From Sphaerisporangium krabiense (lineage in GTDB: Bacteria; Actinomycetota; Actinomycetes; Streptosporangiales; Streptosporangiaceae): a stretch of 64,000 bases of DNA. The stretch covers positions 362,501 through 426,500 of the forward strand of contig NZ_JACHBR010000002.1 of assembly GCF_014200435.1 (NCBI RefSeq), given 5' to 3'. Every line of letters starts with the position of its first letter. Positions within the stretch are counted from its first letter, which is position 1. The notes beneath the pieces were generated by a model. That model searched no databases, was not told where the DNA came from, and saw only the letters and a program-made list of their open reading frames with translations. Shown here one piece after another: positions 1 to 8,606 of the stretch. The translations under genes were made by a program, and so were the position numbers.

Positions 1-30
1 GGGCGACGGCCGTCCCTCGCCTGCGGATGA

Positions 31-462
31 TCAGTGATCGTCGAAGACGAGTTCGCCACCAAGCTGGCTGTACAGTTCGAGTTGGTCGTAGTAGATCCGA
101 TGAGTAATGATCTTGTTGTTGCCAACGGAGCAGGCGCTGGTGCCGCGAACGGCGACATGACGGCCGGTTCCGTCCAGCACACCTCCGCTGGGCAGCACCA
201 AAGGCCCGTTATGCGTGCCGGTGAGCATCCATTCGGTCACCGCGGGATCGGTGCAGAACACGGTGTGCCAGATCGTCATGCACAGGTCGGGAAACCCTGC
301 GAAGATCTCCTCGTAGAACGAAGCGATCTGGTCGTGTCCTTCCGCGACGCCCCCGGGGGTCACCAGGACCGCGTCCCGGCTGTGGCACTGAAGAACAAGA
401 TCCAGATCGTGGGCGTTGAAGGCCTCGAGCAGCTTGTCCTTGAGCGCGCGAGCGTCGCCCAT
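31..462 (-). CDS. SnoaL/NTF2-like protein (ester cyclase-like)
   Basis: Small single-domain protein of about 143 residues with the NTF2-like cone-fold pattern: an N-terminal helix (KLLEAFNAHDLDLVLQCHS), then GHDQIASFYEEIFAGFPD, then beta strands rich in aromatics. SnoaL-like polyketide cyclases, SgcJ-type proteins and many catalytically uncharacterised proteins share this fold, so no reaction can be assigned. Three nested starts (GTG 471, ATG 468, ATG 462) are possible; GAGGGG at 472-477 sits 9 nt before the ATG at 462, which I prefer. The gene follows the formaldehyde dehydrogenase gene on the same strand with a gap of about 120 bp. Confidence 0.75.
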   Translation of the reverse strand: MGDARALKDKLLEAFNAHDLDLVLQCHSRDAVLVTPGGVAEGHDQIASFYEEIFAGFPDLCMTIWHTVFCTDPAVTEWMLTGTHNGPLVLPSGGVLDGTGRHVAVRGTSACSVGNNKIITHRIYYDQLELYSQLGGELVFDDH

Positions 463-582
463 GGTCATCACCCCCTCGGTAGGGCCCTTCCAGCGATGGA
501 CGCGCCATCACGGCGGCCGGCCCTCGCCCGGGGCCGGCCGCTGTTGGCGTGCGCACTGGCGGCGGTGGCCGGGCACCGCGTG

Positions 583-1734
583 TCAGCTGAGCCGGTCGGG
601 ATGGATGACGACCTTGGTCCAGCCGGGATCCCGCCGGTCGAAGTGCTCGTAGCCACCCGGTGCGTCGTCCAGCTCCAGTTCATGCGAGACGACCCAGGAC
701 GGCCGGGCCTTCCCTTCGTGGATGAGTGACATGAGCGCCCGGTTGTAGTTCTTCACGTTGCACTGGCCGTTGCCGATCGTCTGGCCCTTGAACCAGAGCA
801 TCCCGTAGTCGAAGGCGATCTCGCCCTGCTTGTAGAGATCGTCCGGGCTGCCGGGGTCGGTGGGAATGAAGACGCCGACGACGCCGATGGTCCCGGTGAA
901 CTTGACCGATTTGACGAGGTTGTTGAGCGTCATGTTGGGGTGCTCGTGCCCCTGCGGGTCGTGCGCCTGGTAGCCCACGCATTCGCAGCCCCGGTCGGCG
1001 CCCAGGCCCTTGGTGAGCTCCATGACCTGATCGACCGGCGGCGACTTGGAGTCGTCGATCGCGATCGCGCCGATCTCCTCGGCCTTGGCGAGCCGGTCGG
1101 GATGACGGTCGACGACCATCACCTTGCTCGCGCTCTTGAGCGTGGCGGAGTAGGCGGCCATCAGCCCGACGGGCCCGGCCCCGTAGATCACGACGGTCTC
1201 GCCCGCCTGCACGCAGGCGAGCTGCGTCGCGTGCCAGCCGGTGGGCCAGATGTCGGCGAGCATCACGTAGTCGTTCTGCTTCTCCTTCGCGTCGTCCGGA
1301 AGGACGAGGCAGTTGACGTCGCCGTACGGCACGCGCAACAACTCGGCCTGGCCGCCGTTGTAGGGCCCCATGTCCGCGAAGCCGTACGCCGCCCCGGCCA
1401 TGCCCGGCTCAGGATTGGTGGTGAGGCAGTAGGCCGTCAGGCCCCTCTCGCAGTTCGCGCAGAAGCCGCAGGAGATGTTGAACGGCATGCAGACCACGTC
1501 GCCGACGCGGACGTGGTCGACGGCCGATCCGACCTCGACCACTTCGCCGAGGTTCTCGTGGCCGAGGACCCGGCCTGTCTCGAAGTCGGTCCGGCCTTCG
1601 TACATGTGCAGGTCCGACCCACAGATGTTGGTCGTGGTGACGCGGACCAGGACATCGGTGGGCCGCTCTATGCGCGCGTCGGGGACACTCTCGACCTCGA
1701 CCTGCCGAGGTCCCTTGTACACGACTGCTCTCAT
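583..1734 (-). CDS. fdhA: Zinc-dependent formaldehyde dehydrogenase, glutathione-independent type
   Basis: Medium-chain zinc alcohol dehydrogenase of 383 residues. Catalytic zinc ligands are visible as C38 (NICGSDLH), H59-E60 (GHENLGE) and D161 (ADIWPTGWHA). The structural zinc lobe has C89, C92, C95 and C103, and the Rossmann loop GAGPVG is at 185-190. The ADIWPTGWHA segment and a large C-terminal insertion (YDPQGHE-like region near 270) are typical of glutathione-independent formaldehyde or formaldehyde-dismutase enzymes, which oxidise formaldehyde to formate with NAD+ in the cytoplasm. The ATG is preceded by GGGGAGGA. A related long-chain or aromatic alcohol dehydrogenase of this subfamily is the main alternative. 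Confidence 0.88.
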   Translation of the reverse strand: MRAVVYKGPRQVEVESVPDARIERPTDVLVRVTTTNICGSDLHMYEGRTDFETGRVLGHENLGEVVEVGSAVDHVRVGDVVCMPFNISCGFCANCERGLTAYCLTTNPEPGMAGAAYGFADMGPYNGGQAELLRVPYGDVNCLVLPDDAKEKQNDYVMLADIWPTGWHATQLACVQAGETVVIYGAGPVGLMAAYSATLKSASKVMVVDRHPDRLAKAEEIGAIAIDDSKSPPVDQVMELTKGLGADRGCECVGYQAHDPQGHEHPNMTLNNLVKSVKFTGTIGVVGVFIPTDPGSPDDLYKQGEIAFDYGMLWFKGQTIGNGQCNVKNYNRALMSLIHEGKARPSWVVSHELELDDAPGGYEHFDRRDPGWTKVVIHPDRLS

Positions 1735-1924
1735 GCTTTCCTCCCCATGCGGTTGATCGCGAAGGATCGCCTTACCCGTCGACGACAGGACGAGAAGTCC
1801 CCCGCCGTACAGCAGTCAACGGTTCGTTCCTCCTTCCTCGCTCGCCATGACCGCGCCCCTGGGAGGACGCGGCTCCGAGTTCGCCGGACGTTCGGAGCTG
1901 ATCGCCGAGGCAGTCCCGATCGCC

Positions 1925-2374
1925 TCAGAGCAGCAGGTCGAAGACATCTATCGCGCGCTCCCACTGCTCGGTCGCGGGGTTCTTCACGTCCGGATCCACG
2001 ATCTTGAAAGTCCGGGCCAGTGCCACTGACAGGCCTCCGACGATCTCGGGCAGGCGGCCGATGGTCTCCTCGCCGATCGACAGGTCGAGCGGGGGCAACG
2101 CGGCGAGCTGCTCCAGGATGGGTTTGAGCTCGATGTCCTCATCGAGGAGGCCGAATCGGTGGATGCTCTCCTGAAGGCCCTTGGTGACGGGCAGATCCCA
2201 GGGTTCGATGATGTCGCGACGGTTGGCCTTGGCGTGGGCCTGGCCGATCAGCAGAAGGTCGTGGACCTTGCCGTTGACGAAATCGCCGTAGCGCCGCAGG
2301 TCGTCCTTGTCGACGTCGACCCCTGCGGCGCTGCGGAAGAGGCGTTCGAATCTCGGCACCGCCATGACGACCAT
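1925..2374 (-). CDS. DUF1931 (histone-fold-like) protein
   Basis: 149-residue protein matching the DUF1931 family, small bacterial proteins with a doubled histone-fold-like helical architecture. Recognisable segments are FERLFRSAAGVDVDKDDLRR near the start, VHDLLLIGQAHAKANRRD near 45 and IIEPWDLPVTKGLQESI near 55-72. The function is not established; DNA binding has been suggested from the fold. AAGGAGA lies 5 nt before the ATG. It sits directly downstream of the cyclic-nucleotide-domain reductase gene with about 27 bp between them, so both are probably one transcript, in keeping with the stress-gene context upstream. Confidence 0.85.
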   Translation of the reverse strand: MVVMAVPRFERLFRSAAGVDVDKDDLRRYGDFVNGKVHDLLLIGQAHAKANRRDIIEPWDLPVTKGLQESIHRFGLLDEDIELKPILEQLAALPPLDLSIGEETIGRLPEIVGGLSVALARTFKIVDPDVKNPATEQWERAIDVFDLLL

Positions 2375-2401
2375 GGAGGTCTCCTTTCTTCCGGCCCGGA
2401 G

Positions 2402-4075
2402 TCACTCTCCGGCCTGGAGGTACTCGTGGATCAGCCGTACGGCCATGGCGCCTTCACCGACCGCCGCGGCCACCCGCTTGACCGACCCGCTCCGCACGTC
2501 CCCGGCCGCGAACACGCCTGCGCCGCTCGTCTCCAGCGGGAACGGCCGGCCGACGGAGTCGGGCACGCCTTCCTTGCCCGACCGGCCGGCGTCCGCGCCG
2601 GTCAGTATGTAGCCCCGCGGGTCGAGCGCGATCTCGTCGGCCAGCCAGGTGGTGTACGGCTCCGCGCCGATGAAGATGAACAGCGCGCGGGCCTCGATCG
2701 TGAAGCGCTCGCCGGTGCGGTTGTTCTCGGCGATGACCGCGGTGAGCCTCTCTTCCCCGATCAGCTCCCGGACCTCGGTGTTCAGCATGATCTGGATCCG
2801 GGGGTGCCGTTCGATCTCGACGGCCAGGTAGCGGGACATGTTCCTGGACAGCGATTCGTCCCGCACGAGCAGCCGGACGCGGGCGGCGTGCCGGGCCAGG
2901 AACAGGGCGGCCTGACCGGCCGAGTTGCCTCCGCCCACGACGACGATCGGGTCCCGCTCGCACATCTGGGCTTCGAACATGGTCGCCGCGTAGTAGACGC
3001 TCGTGGGCTCGAACCTTTCCAGGTTCCCGACGTCGAGTCTGCGGTAGCGGACGCCGGTCGCGATGATCAGGGTGCGCGCGTGGATCGTGCCGCCCTCCCC
3101 GACGGTGACGATGTGATCGCCCGCGTTCAGGTGCAGTCCGCATGCCTGTGCGGGGACGTGGAAACGCGCGCCGAACTTGCCGGCCTGGATCGCCGCCCGC
3201 TCCGCCAGCTCACCGCCGGAGATCCCGGACGGGAAGCCGAGGTAGTTCTCGATCCGTGAGGAGGTGCCCGCCTGGCCGCCCGTCGCGACGTTGTCCAGGA
3301 CCATCGTCGCGAGGCCCTCCGACGCCCCGTAGACCGCCGCCGCGAGCCCCGCCGGCCCGGCCCCGATGACGAGCAGGTCGCAGTGGGTCTCCTTCTGTAC
3401 CTGTGGTGCGGGGAGCCCGATCGCCCGGGCCAGCTCCGCGTTGCTCGGGTTGCGGAGCACCGTCTCGCCACGCCAGATCACGACCGGGGTCTCCTCCGGG
3501 GTGACGCCCATGCTTCGCAGGAACCGCTCGGCCTCCTGGTCCTGCTCCAGGTCGATCCACCGGTGCGGCAGCCGGTTGCGTGCCGCGAACTCCCGCAGCC
3601 GCCGGGAGTCGGCCGAGAAGCGGGAGCCGATGACGCGGAAGCCGGCCCCCAGTCCGATGAGCATCGTGCGGCGGATGAGGTAGGCCCGCAGGATGAGGTC
3701 GCCGAGTTCCGGATCCCCGGCGACCAGGCGGCGGAGCGCGTCCGCCGGCACGGCGAGGACCTCGCCGTCCTCGGCCACCACACCGGTGACGAAGCCCACC
3801 TGGCCGGTGAGCACGTTGAGCTCTCCAAGGAACCGGCCTGCCCCGTGGACGCCGATCACCTGATCGTCGACGCCGAATCCCTCGACCGTCGCCACCTTGC
3901 CGGCCAGGACCGTGAAGAATTCGGCGCACGGAAGGCCCTCCGCGTACAGGACCTCATCCTGGTGGACCCGGCGCCGCTCGCCGTGCGGGGCCAGCGCCTG
4001 GAGCTGCGCGTCGCTCAGCCGGGGGTAAGCCCCTTGCGGGTCCGGCGTCTCGCAGAGCTCAGGCGGCCAGCGCAT
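2402..4075 (-). CDS. Cyclic-nucleotide-binding domain fused to thioredoxin-reductase-like flavoprotein
   Basis: 557 residues in three parts. Residues 15-140 are a CRP-like cyclic-nucleotide-binding domain (LYAEGLPCAEFFTVLAGKVA, FLGELNVLTGQ). Residues 145-220 form a glutaredoxin-like segment (DSRRLREFAARNRLPHRWID). Residues 230-557 are a class II pyridine nucleotide-disulfide reductase with the FAD motif GAGPAGLAAAVYGASEG, GGQAGTSSRIENYLGFP, the NADPH motif VVGGGNSAGQAA and the C-terminal FAD motif GVFAAGDVR. The usual CATC redox pair of thioredoxin reductase is AATM here (YYAATMFEA), so it is unlikely to reduce thioredoxin directly. This is a known actinobacterial fusion. Its start overlaps the end of the upstream thioredoxin fragment. 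Confidence 0.88.
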   Translation of the reverse strand: MRWPPELCETPDPQGAYPRLSDAQLQALAPHGERRRVHQDEVLYAEGLPCAEFFTVLAGKVATVEGFGVDDQVIGVHGAGRFLGELNVLTGQVGFVTGVVAEDGEVLAVPADALRRLVAGDPELGDLILRAYLIRRTMLIGLGAGFRVIGSRFSADSRRLREFAARNRLPHRWIDLEQDQEAERFLRSMGVTPEETPVVIWRGETVLRNPSNAELARAIGLPAPQVQKETHCDLLVIGAGPAGLAAAVYGASEGLATMVLDNVATGGQAGTSSRIENYLGFPSGISGGELAERAAIQAGKFGARFHVPAQACGLHLNAGDHIVTVGEGGTIHARTLIIATGVRYRRLDVGNLERFEPTSVYYAATMFEAQMCERDPIVVVGGGNSAGQAALFLARHAARVRLLVRDESLSRNMSRYLAVEIERHPRIQIMLNTEVRELIGEERLTAVIAENNRTGERFTIEARALFIFIGAEPYTTWLADEIALDPRGYILTGADAGRSGKEGVPDSVGRPFPLETSGAGVFAAGDVRSGSVKRVAAAVGEGAMAVRLIHEYLQAGE

Positions 4076-4388
4076 GGTCCACCCATTCGCGTGGGGCGGG
4101 AGCCGGCGCCGCGCCCGATCGCCGGGTGAGGACCCGGCCCTGATCGATCACGACAAGCGTCGGGATGGCCTGTACGGTGAAGCGTTCCGAGAGCCGGGGC
4201 GCTTGGTCCGCGTTCCCCGCGCCGGCGCCGGCGGCCGAGAGCAGGCGTGGGACCAGCCCTTCGGGCGGTTCCAGCAACGCGAACAGGAGATGCTCGCCGT
4301 CGACTTCGGTGCGCCCGAAGCGGGTCGCCTTGGTCTGGGCGCCCTGCAGGGCCTCCTGTGACTTCTGAGTAAGGCGGTTCACGTCCAC
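4059..4388 (-). pseudogene. ClpB N-domain fused in frame to thioredoxin C-terminal half (deletion remnant)
   Basis: An open frame of 109 residues from a GTG. Residues 1-48 (VNRLTQKSQEALQGAQ, TEVDGEHLLFALL) match the start of the ClpB disaggregase N-domain. From about residue 57 to the end (SERFTVQAIPTLVVIDQG and WVDHALAA) it matches the C-terminal half of thioredoxin, including the cis-proline IPT, but the CGPC active site is absent. The frame is intact, yet it looks like a deletion that joined clpB to trxA. Its end overlaps the next gene by 17 bp, as a trx-reductase operon would. It may or may not be expressed; neither parent activity should survive. Confidence 0.7.
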
Positions 4389-4600
4389 GGGAAGCCTCCC
4401 GGAGTTCTCGTGCGGCTCCGCAGAGCCGCTTCGAGCTCCGCGACGCGGTCGAGGAGGTCCGCCACCAGACCCAGCAAGGCATAGTCGACGGCCGGTTGCG
4501 TGTGCGGCCGCTGGAGGCGCCCGGCGGCGGCAAGCTGGGAGGACGGGAACCACAGATCCCCCGTCGCGTCGCGGAAGGTGCCCCCGCAGGCGCAGGCGGC
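4379..4600 (-). pseudogene. CbpM/HspR-like chaperone-modulator C-terminal remnant
   Basis: Read from about 4600 downwards, one frame gives FRDATGDLWFPSSQLAAAGR and then DYALLGLVADLLDRVAELEA before a TGA at 4379-4381. This resembles the C-terminal half of the MerR-like chaperone modulators CbpM or HspR encoded between dnaJ and clpB in actinobacterial heat-shock operons. The DNA-binding half and a start codon are missing. The frame runs directly out of the DnaJ fragment in another register, so the junction looks like a deletion. The stop overlaps the GTG of the ClpB fragment, preserving what was probably an original operon overlap. Confidence 0.55.
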
Positions 4601-4975
4601 GTCCGGAGGAGGAACCGGGCGGAACCATGACCTTCGCCTCGCCGCCCTGACCCGCGAGCCGGATTCGCTGCCCGTTACGGACGCCAGGGGGGATCGTGAT
4701 CTCCAGCGTCCGGGAACCTCCGCGGTGGGGAAGGGTGATCGTGCGGCGGCCGCAGCGGTAGGCCTCCTCGACCGTCAGCGGCAACTCGGCCTCCTGGTCG
4801 GCGCCGGGCATCGGACGCCAGCCGCGGCCCGCACGTCCCTCCCGCCCTCCGAACATGCCGCCGAACAGCTCCTCGAAGTCGATGCCCTCTCCGGTCTCGA
4901 ACCGGACCTCCTGCCCGGCCGGACCGCGTGCCCATCCGTCCCGGCCTCCTGCGCCCCACCCCGGCCCCGGCCCGG
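4580..4975 (-). pseudogene. DnaJ (CbpA-type) remnant lacking the J domain
   Basis: The frame shows EVRFETGEGIDFEELFGGMF, then ADQEAELPLTVEEAYRCGRR, TITLPHRGGSRTLEITIPPG and GSSSGRRLRLRG. These are the Gly/Phe-linker end and C-terminal substrate-binding domain of a CbpA-type DnaJ co-chaperone. The J domain that should precede it is not found, and the C-terminal domain is internally shortened: IPPGVRNGQRIRL is followed too soon by PPGSSSGRRLRLRG. I read it as a decayed dnaJ that headed a dnaJ-cbpM-clpB-trx operon. No functional start was found; the open frame continues upstream only as low-complexity codons. Confidence 0.6.
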
Positions 4976-5337
4976 GCGTACGCCGCCGGGTCCACGCCCT
5001 CGGGCACCGCCGGGAGCAGCCCCCCGACCTCTGATCTCTCCATCCAGTCAAAGGGCCCGGATCGCTCCCCGAAACCCCCAAATGCCCATTTTCTGATCAA
5101 ACAACAAAGGCGGCAGGCGAGGGCCGGACTCCCTGGACTTGACCCGCCCGTGGTCGCGGAGGCGGCCGCGGAGAGGATCTTCCGCCTTCCCTCCACGAGT
5201 CCGCCGATGTGATCTCCCTTCAGCCGGGAGCGCGCGGCCGCGGCGTTCTCCAGGTTCAAGAAACGGTCCGGCGCGTGCGCGAGAGCCGGTGGCGGGAACG
5301 ATGAAGGGAAGTTCACGAAGCGTCGGGGGTGACGGCC

Positions 5338-5676
5338 ATGGCGATGCTGGTCGAGATCGCCGTGGAACGTTACAGGTTCGTCTGCGGGCGCTGCGGGCAC
5401 ACCTGGACGGCGGACTACGACGTGCAGTACGTGAGCGACGACCTCGGCGAGGTGTTCGCCTTCTACCGGCTCGACGGTGTTCCGGTTCTGGCCCCCACCG
5501 GCGACGAGATCATCTGCCCGAACTGCGGCGCCATGGGCGTCAGGGCCATCCTGGAAGGGCGCCGCGACAGTCCACCCGCACGCTTGGACACCGACCAGCC
5601 GCGCCAGCGGGTCACGACCAGCCCGGAACAGCGCCGTGCCTCGGTTCCGCACCTGCCGGCGGCCGGCGGGCCGTGA
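5338..5676 (+). CDS. Small zinc-ribbon protein
   Basis: About 112 residues with two CxxC knuckles, CGRC near residue 17 and CPNC near 60, separated by a beta-rich stretch (VQYVSDDLGEVFAFYRLDG). This is the pattern of a single treble-clef or zinc-ribbon module. The C-terminal 50 residues look disordered. ATG 5338 follows GGGGG; an in-frame GTG at 5329 and an ATG at 5344 are alternatives. It is the only apparently intact gene in a 2-kb stretch of gene remnants. Its 3' end overlaps the S4 remnant on the other strand. No function can be given. Confidence 0.6.
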   Translation: MAMLVEIAVERYRFVCGRCGHTWTADYDVQYVSDDLGEVFAFYRLDGVPVLAPTGDEIICPNCGAMGVRAILEGRRDSPPARLDTDQPRQRVTTSPEQRRASVPHLPAAGGP

Positions 5677-5933
5677 CGACGGCCGCAGGAACCGGGCCCG
5701 CAGAGAGTCCTGGTCCACCCGCGGATACGCCGGATGCTCCGCGGCGTACTCACCGGTCGCGGCGATGATGAACGGTGTCCTGGCCTTGCCGCGCTCCACG
5801 ACCTCGATCACCTGACCTGGACGCAGCGGTAGGCGGGCTTGTCGACCTTGTGCCCCTCGACGCGGATGTGGCCGTGGCTGACGGCCTGGCGTGCCCGCTT
5901 GACGGCGCGGCGCGGACGAGCGGTCGCGACCGT
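5656..5933 (-). pseudogene. Ribosomal protein S4 (rpsD paralogue) C-terminal remnant, frameshifted
   Basis: Reading leftwards from 5933, the frame gives RARQAVSHGHIRVEGHKVDK and PAY, the S4 RNA-binding domain, then runs to a stop at 5808. One base out of register, VIEVVERGKARTPFIIAATG and YPRVDQDSLRARFLR continue the S4 C-terminus. Inserting one C between 5829 and 5832 would restore YRLRPGQVIEV, so a single-base deletion explains the break. The N-terminal half of S4 is missing because the sequence switches near 5935 to an adenylate-kinase remnant on the opposite strand. A non-essential second rpsD decaying by deletion is the simplest reading. Confidence 0.6.
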
Positions 5934-5939
5934 GCGCTG

Positions 5940-6215
5940 TCCAGACGGATGTGCGGCGACTGCGGCCTGGACTACAACCTCATCGGGGGCCGGCCCCGGC
6001 GCGAGGGCGTCTGCGACTCCTGCGGCGGCCGCCTCGAGGCGCGGGAGGTCGACACCCCGGAGGCGCTCACCGCCCGGATCGATGACCATCGGGAGAGCAT
6101 CGCCGCCCTGCTGGACCGGCTCCGGCGCAAGGCTCCGGTCTTCGTCGTCGACGCGAGCCGCGATCCGGACACCGTCCAGGAAGAGATCCGTACGCTCCTT
6201 GGGCTCCCCTCTTAA
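5940..6215 (+). pseudogene. Adenylate kinase C-terminal half (remnant)
   Basis: The frame contains RMCGDCGLDYN and GVCDSCGGRL, the four-cysteine zinc LID of Gram-positive adenylate kinases, then VDTPEALTARIDDHRESIAA and a C-terminal helix (DTVQEEIRTLLG). The P-loop, AMP-binding region and first 110 or so residues are absent; upstream codons in this frame are antisense to the S4 remnant. The open frame extends back to about 5775 but has no plausible ribosome site, so I treat it as a truncated adk paralogue. Adk activity is impossible without the P-loop. Confidence 0.65.
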
Positions 6216-6274
6216 CGTTTCGGCCATCGGCAAGGCGGGCATAAGGCCAAATTAGGCATATTCAGGGGGGAATT

Positions 6275-7657
6275 ATGCCTTATCAATCAGTCAATCCTTA
6301 CAGTGGCGAGGTCGTCGCCACATTCTCGGAGATCACCGACGCGGAACTCGAGGACGCCCTTTCACGTGCTCGGTCGACGTACGAGAAGTGGCGGCGGCGA
6401 AGCTTCGACGAACGAGCGGCCGTCACCCGACGCGCGGCCCGGATCCTGCGTGAGCGGCGGGACGAGTTCGCCCGCCTGCTGACCCTGGAGATGGGAAAGC
6501 GGATCGGCGAGAGCATCGAAGAGGTGCTCCTGAGCGCGGACATCTTCGACTACTACGCCGACAACGCCGAGGACTTTCTCAAGCCCGTCCCGATCGACAC
6601 GCGTAAGGGCGAGGCGGTCGTCGTCAGCAGCCCGCTAGGTGTCCTGTTCGGCGTGCAGCCGTGGAACTTCCCGTACTACCAGCTGGCGCGATTCGCGGTA
6701 CCCAACGTGATGACGGGCAACGTCGTCATGGTCAAGCACGCGTCGAGCGTTCCCCGGTCCGCGCTGGCCTTCGAGGAGCTCTACCGCGAGGCCGGTGCGC
6801 CGGACGGCGTCTACACCAACCTTTTCGTCACCAAGGAACAGGTGGGGAAGGTGATCGACGATCCGCGCGTGATGGGGGTGGCCCTGACCGGCAGCGAGGA
6901 GGCGGGCGGTGTCATCGCGACGCGCGCCGGCAAGGCGATCAAGAAGACCACCCTCGAACTGGGTGGCAGCGACCCGCTGATCGCCATGCCCGACGCCGAT
7001 GTGGGTCCGACGGTCCACTGGGCCGTGTGGGGCCGGCTCAACAACTGCGGGCAGTCCTGCGTGGCCACCAAGCGGCTCCTCATCCACGAGCAGATCGCCG
7101 ACAAGTTCCTCGAGGAGTTCACCGCGGCCATGAGCGGGTTGGTCGCCGGGGACCCGATGGACGAGCGGACCACCCTGCCGCCGATGTCGTCCCAGTCGGC
7201 CGCCGACAAGCTGAAGGCGCAGGTGGCCGAGGCGGTCGAGCACGGTGCCCGGGCGACCGAGGTCGGCCCCCCGGTGCCGGAGATCGGAGCGTTCGTCCAG
7301 CCGACGATTCTCACCGACGTCAGCCGCGACAATCCGGTCTACGGCCAGGAGCTCTTCGGCCCAGTGGCGATGTTCTTCAGCGTCAGGGACGAGGATGAGG
7401 CGATCGCCATCGCCAACGACACGGGCTTCGGGCTCGGTGGCGCGGTTTTCACCTCCGACATCGAGCACGGCAAGGAGATCGCCCACCGCATCGAGAGCGG
7501 CATGGTCTTCGTCAACCATCCCACCTGGACCGCGCCGGAGTTGCCCTTCGGTGGCATCAAGCGGTCCGGTTACGGGCGGGAGCTGTCCTGGCTCGGCATC
7601 CAGGAGTTCGTCAACAAGAAGCTGATCGACGTCGTTCCGCTCGACGCCGCGCCGTGA
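6275..7657 (+). CDS. gabD: NAD(P)-dependent succinate-semialdehyde dehydrogenase
   Basis: 460-residue aldehyde dehydrogenase that probably oxidises succinic semialdehyde to succinate (GABA shunt). The general base is E228 in TLELGGSDP and the catalytic nucleophile C262 in NNCGQSCVATKR. FGVQPWNFPYYQ forms the cofactor pocket and FGGIKRSGYGRE is near the C-terminus. Length and the FGGIKRSGYGRE segment fit the GabD/SSADH subgroup more than betaine or long-chain aldehyde dehydrogenases. The ATG follows AGGGGGG at 6 nt. It stands alone, with the remnants upstream and a convergent methyltransferase gene downstream. Confidence 0.88.
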   Translation: MPYQSVNPYSGEVVATFSEITDAELEDALSRARSTYEKWRRRSFDERAAVTRRAARILRERRDEFARLLTLEMGKRIGESIEEVLLSADIFDYYADNAEDFLKPVPIDTRKGEAVVVSSPLGVLFGVQPWNFPYYQLARFAVPNVMTGNVVMVKHASSVPRSALAFEELYREAGAPDGVYTNLFVTKEQVGKVIDDPRVMGVALTGSEEAGGVIATRAGKAIKKTTLELGGSDPLIAMPDADVGPTVHWAVWGRLNNCGQSCVATKRLLIHEQIADKFLEEFTAAMSGLVAGDPMDERTTLPPMSSQSAADKLKAQVAEAVEHGARATEVGPPVPEIGAFVQPTILTDVSRDNPVYGQELFGPVAMFFSVRDEDEAIAIANDTGFGLGGAVFTSDIEHGKEIAHRIESGMVFVNHPTWTAPELPFGGIKRSGYGRELSWLGIQEFVNKKLIDVVPLDAAP

Positions 7658-7712
7658 ACATGCCCGGCCACGAGCGCGCTGTGGGCAGGCCGGACAACGC
7701 CTGGATCCGCAC

Positions 7713-8606
7713 CTAACCGCGTGCCGGCGGGTGCTCGGCTGGGCGGCGTCCCCAGGCCGAGATCAGCGGTGCGAGTGTCAGGTCGAGTTCGCCCGCGTCG
7801 ATGGCGGCCAAGTGCGCGTCGAGCTCGGCGTCGTCGGCCAGGCCGGCCGCGAGCAGTTCGCCGCGCACGTGCCGGATGGTCGCCGCCTCCAGCCGGTCGC
7901 AGGCCGGTCCGCCGACCGGGAAAGAGCCCGCGGCGGCGACATCTACCAAGCCGGCCTCACGCAATGCCCGCGGCAGTGTCCGGCCGTAGCGCAGGTCCGC
8001 GCCGCGGCGCGTCAGCAGCTCCCGGACCGCGTCGCGCAGCCGGTTGGCCCGCCGCTGCGCCGGGCCGCTGTCGTCCAGGCATGCCAGTGGCTGCAGAGCG
8101 GTATCGGCGTCCTCGACCAGCAGCCAGCCGCCGGGCCGCAGCGCCGCCGCCATCGTGGCCAGCGCCCGAGCCCGGTCGGGTACATGGACCAGCACGAGCC
8201 GGGCGTGCACCAGGTCGAACGTCCCCGGCTCCGGAGGCGGATCAGCGGCGACGTCGTGCCGGCGCACCTCGTACCCGCCGCCTGCCTTCAGCCACGACGG
8301 GTCGATGTCCGTGGCCAGCACGTGCCCGGTCGGACCGACGGCCGCCGCCAGCGCCTCCGGGATACTGCGGCCACCGGCCCCCACCTCCCAGCAGCGCGAG
8401 CCGACCCCGACCCCCAGTCGAGCGAAGTGCCCCCGCGTCACACCGTCGAACAGCTCGGCCAGCTGAATGAACCGCTCGCCCGCCTCGGCGCGCGCGTTGT
8501 CCAGCAGGTACCCGCGGGCGGGAGCGGGCTCTCCGCCGAGCGCGGTAGTCCCGCCTATCGGATCCGGTCGGCCATCGACGTGCGGCGGGCGGGGCGAGGA
8601 GGTCAT
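7713..8606 (-). CDS. SAM-dependent class I methyltransferase
   Basis: About 297 residues. Motif I is CWEVGAGGRSIPEALA near residue 65, with the acidic SAM-ribose contact in HVLATDIDPSW near 90, motif post II in FDLVHARLVLVHVPD and motif III in LRPGGWLLVEDAD. This is the UbiE/Methyltransf_11 type. The acceptor cannot be read from sequence. I chose ATG 8606 because an upstream in-frame extension is Cys-rich, not methyltransferase-like and overlaps hairpins; GGGGAG lies 13 nt upstream. Convergent with gabD. Confidence 0.82.
   Translation of the reverse strand: MTSSPRPPHVDGRPDPIGGTTALGGEPAPARGYLLDNARAEAGERFIQLAELFDGVTRGHFARLGVGVGSRCWEVGAGGRSIPEALAAAVGPTGHVLATDIDPSWLKAGGGYEVRRHDVAADPPPEPGTFDLVHARLVLVHVPDRARALATMAAALRPGGWLLVEDADTALQPLACLDDSGPAQRRANRLRDAVRELLTRRGADLRYGRTLPRALREAGLVDVAAAGSFPVGGPACDRLEAATIRHVRGELLAAGLADDAELDAHLAAIDAGELDLTLAPLISAWGRRPAEHPPARG

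Noticed and set aside
5775..5940. Extension of the adenylate-kinase frame to a 146-residue gene
   Set aside because: The first 55 codons are antisense to the S4 remnant and show no adenylate kinase similarity.
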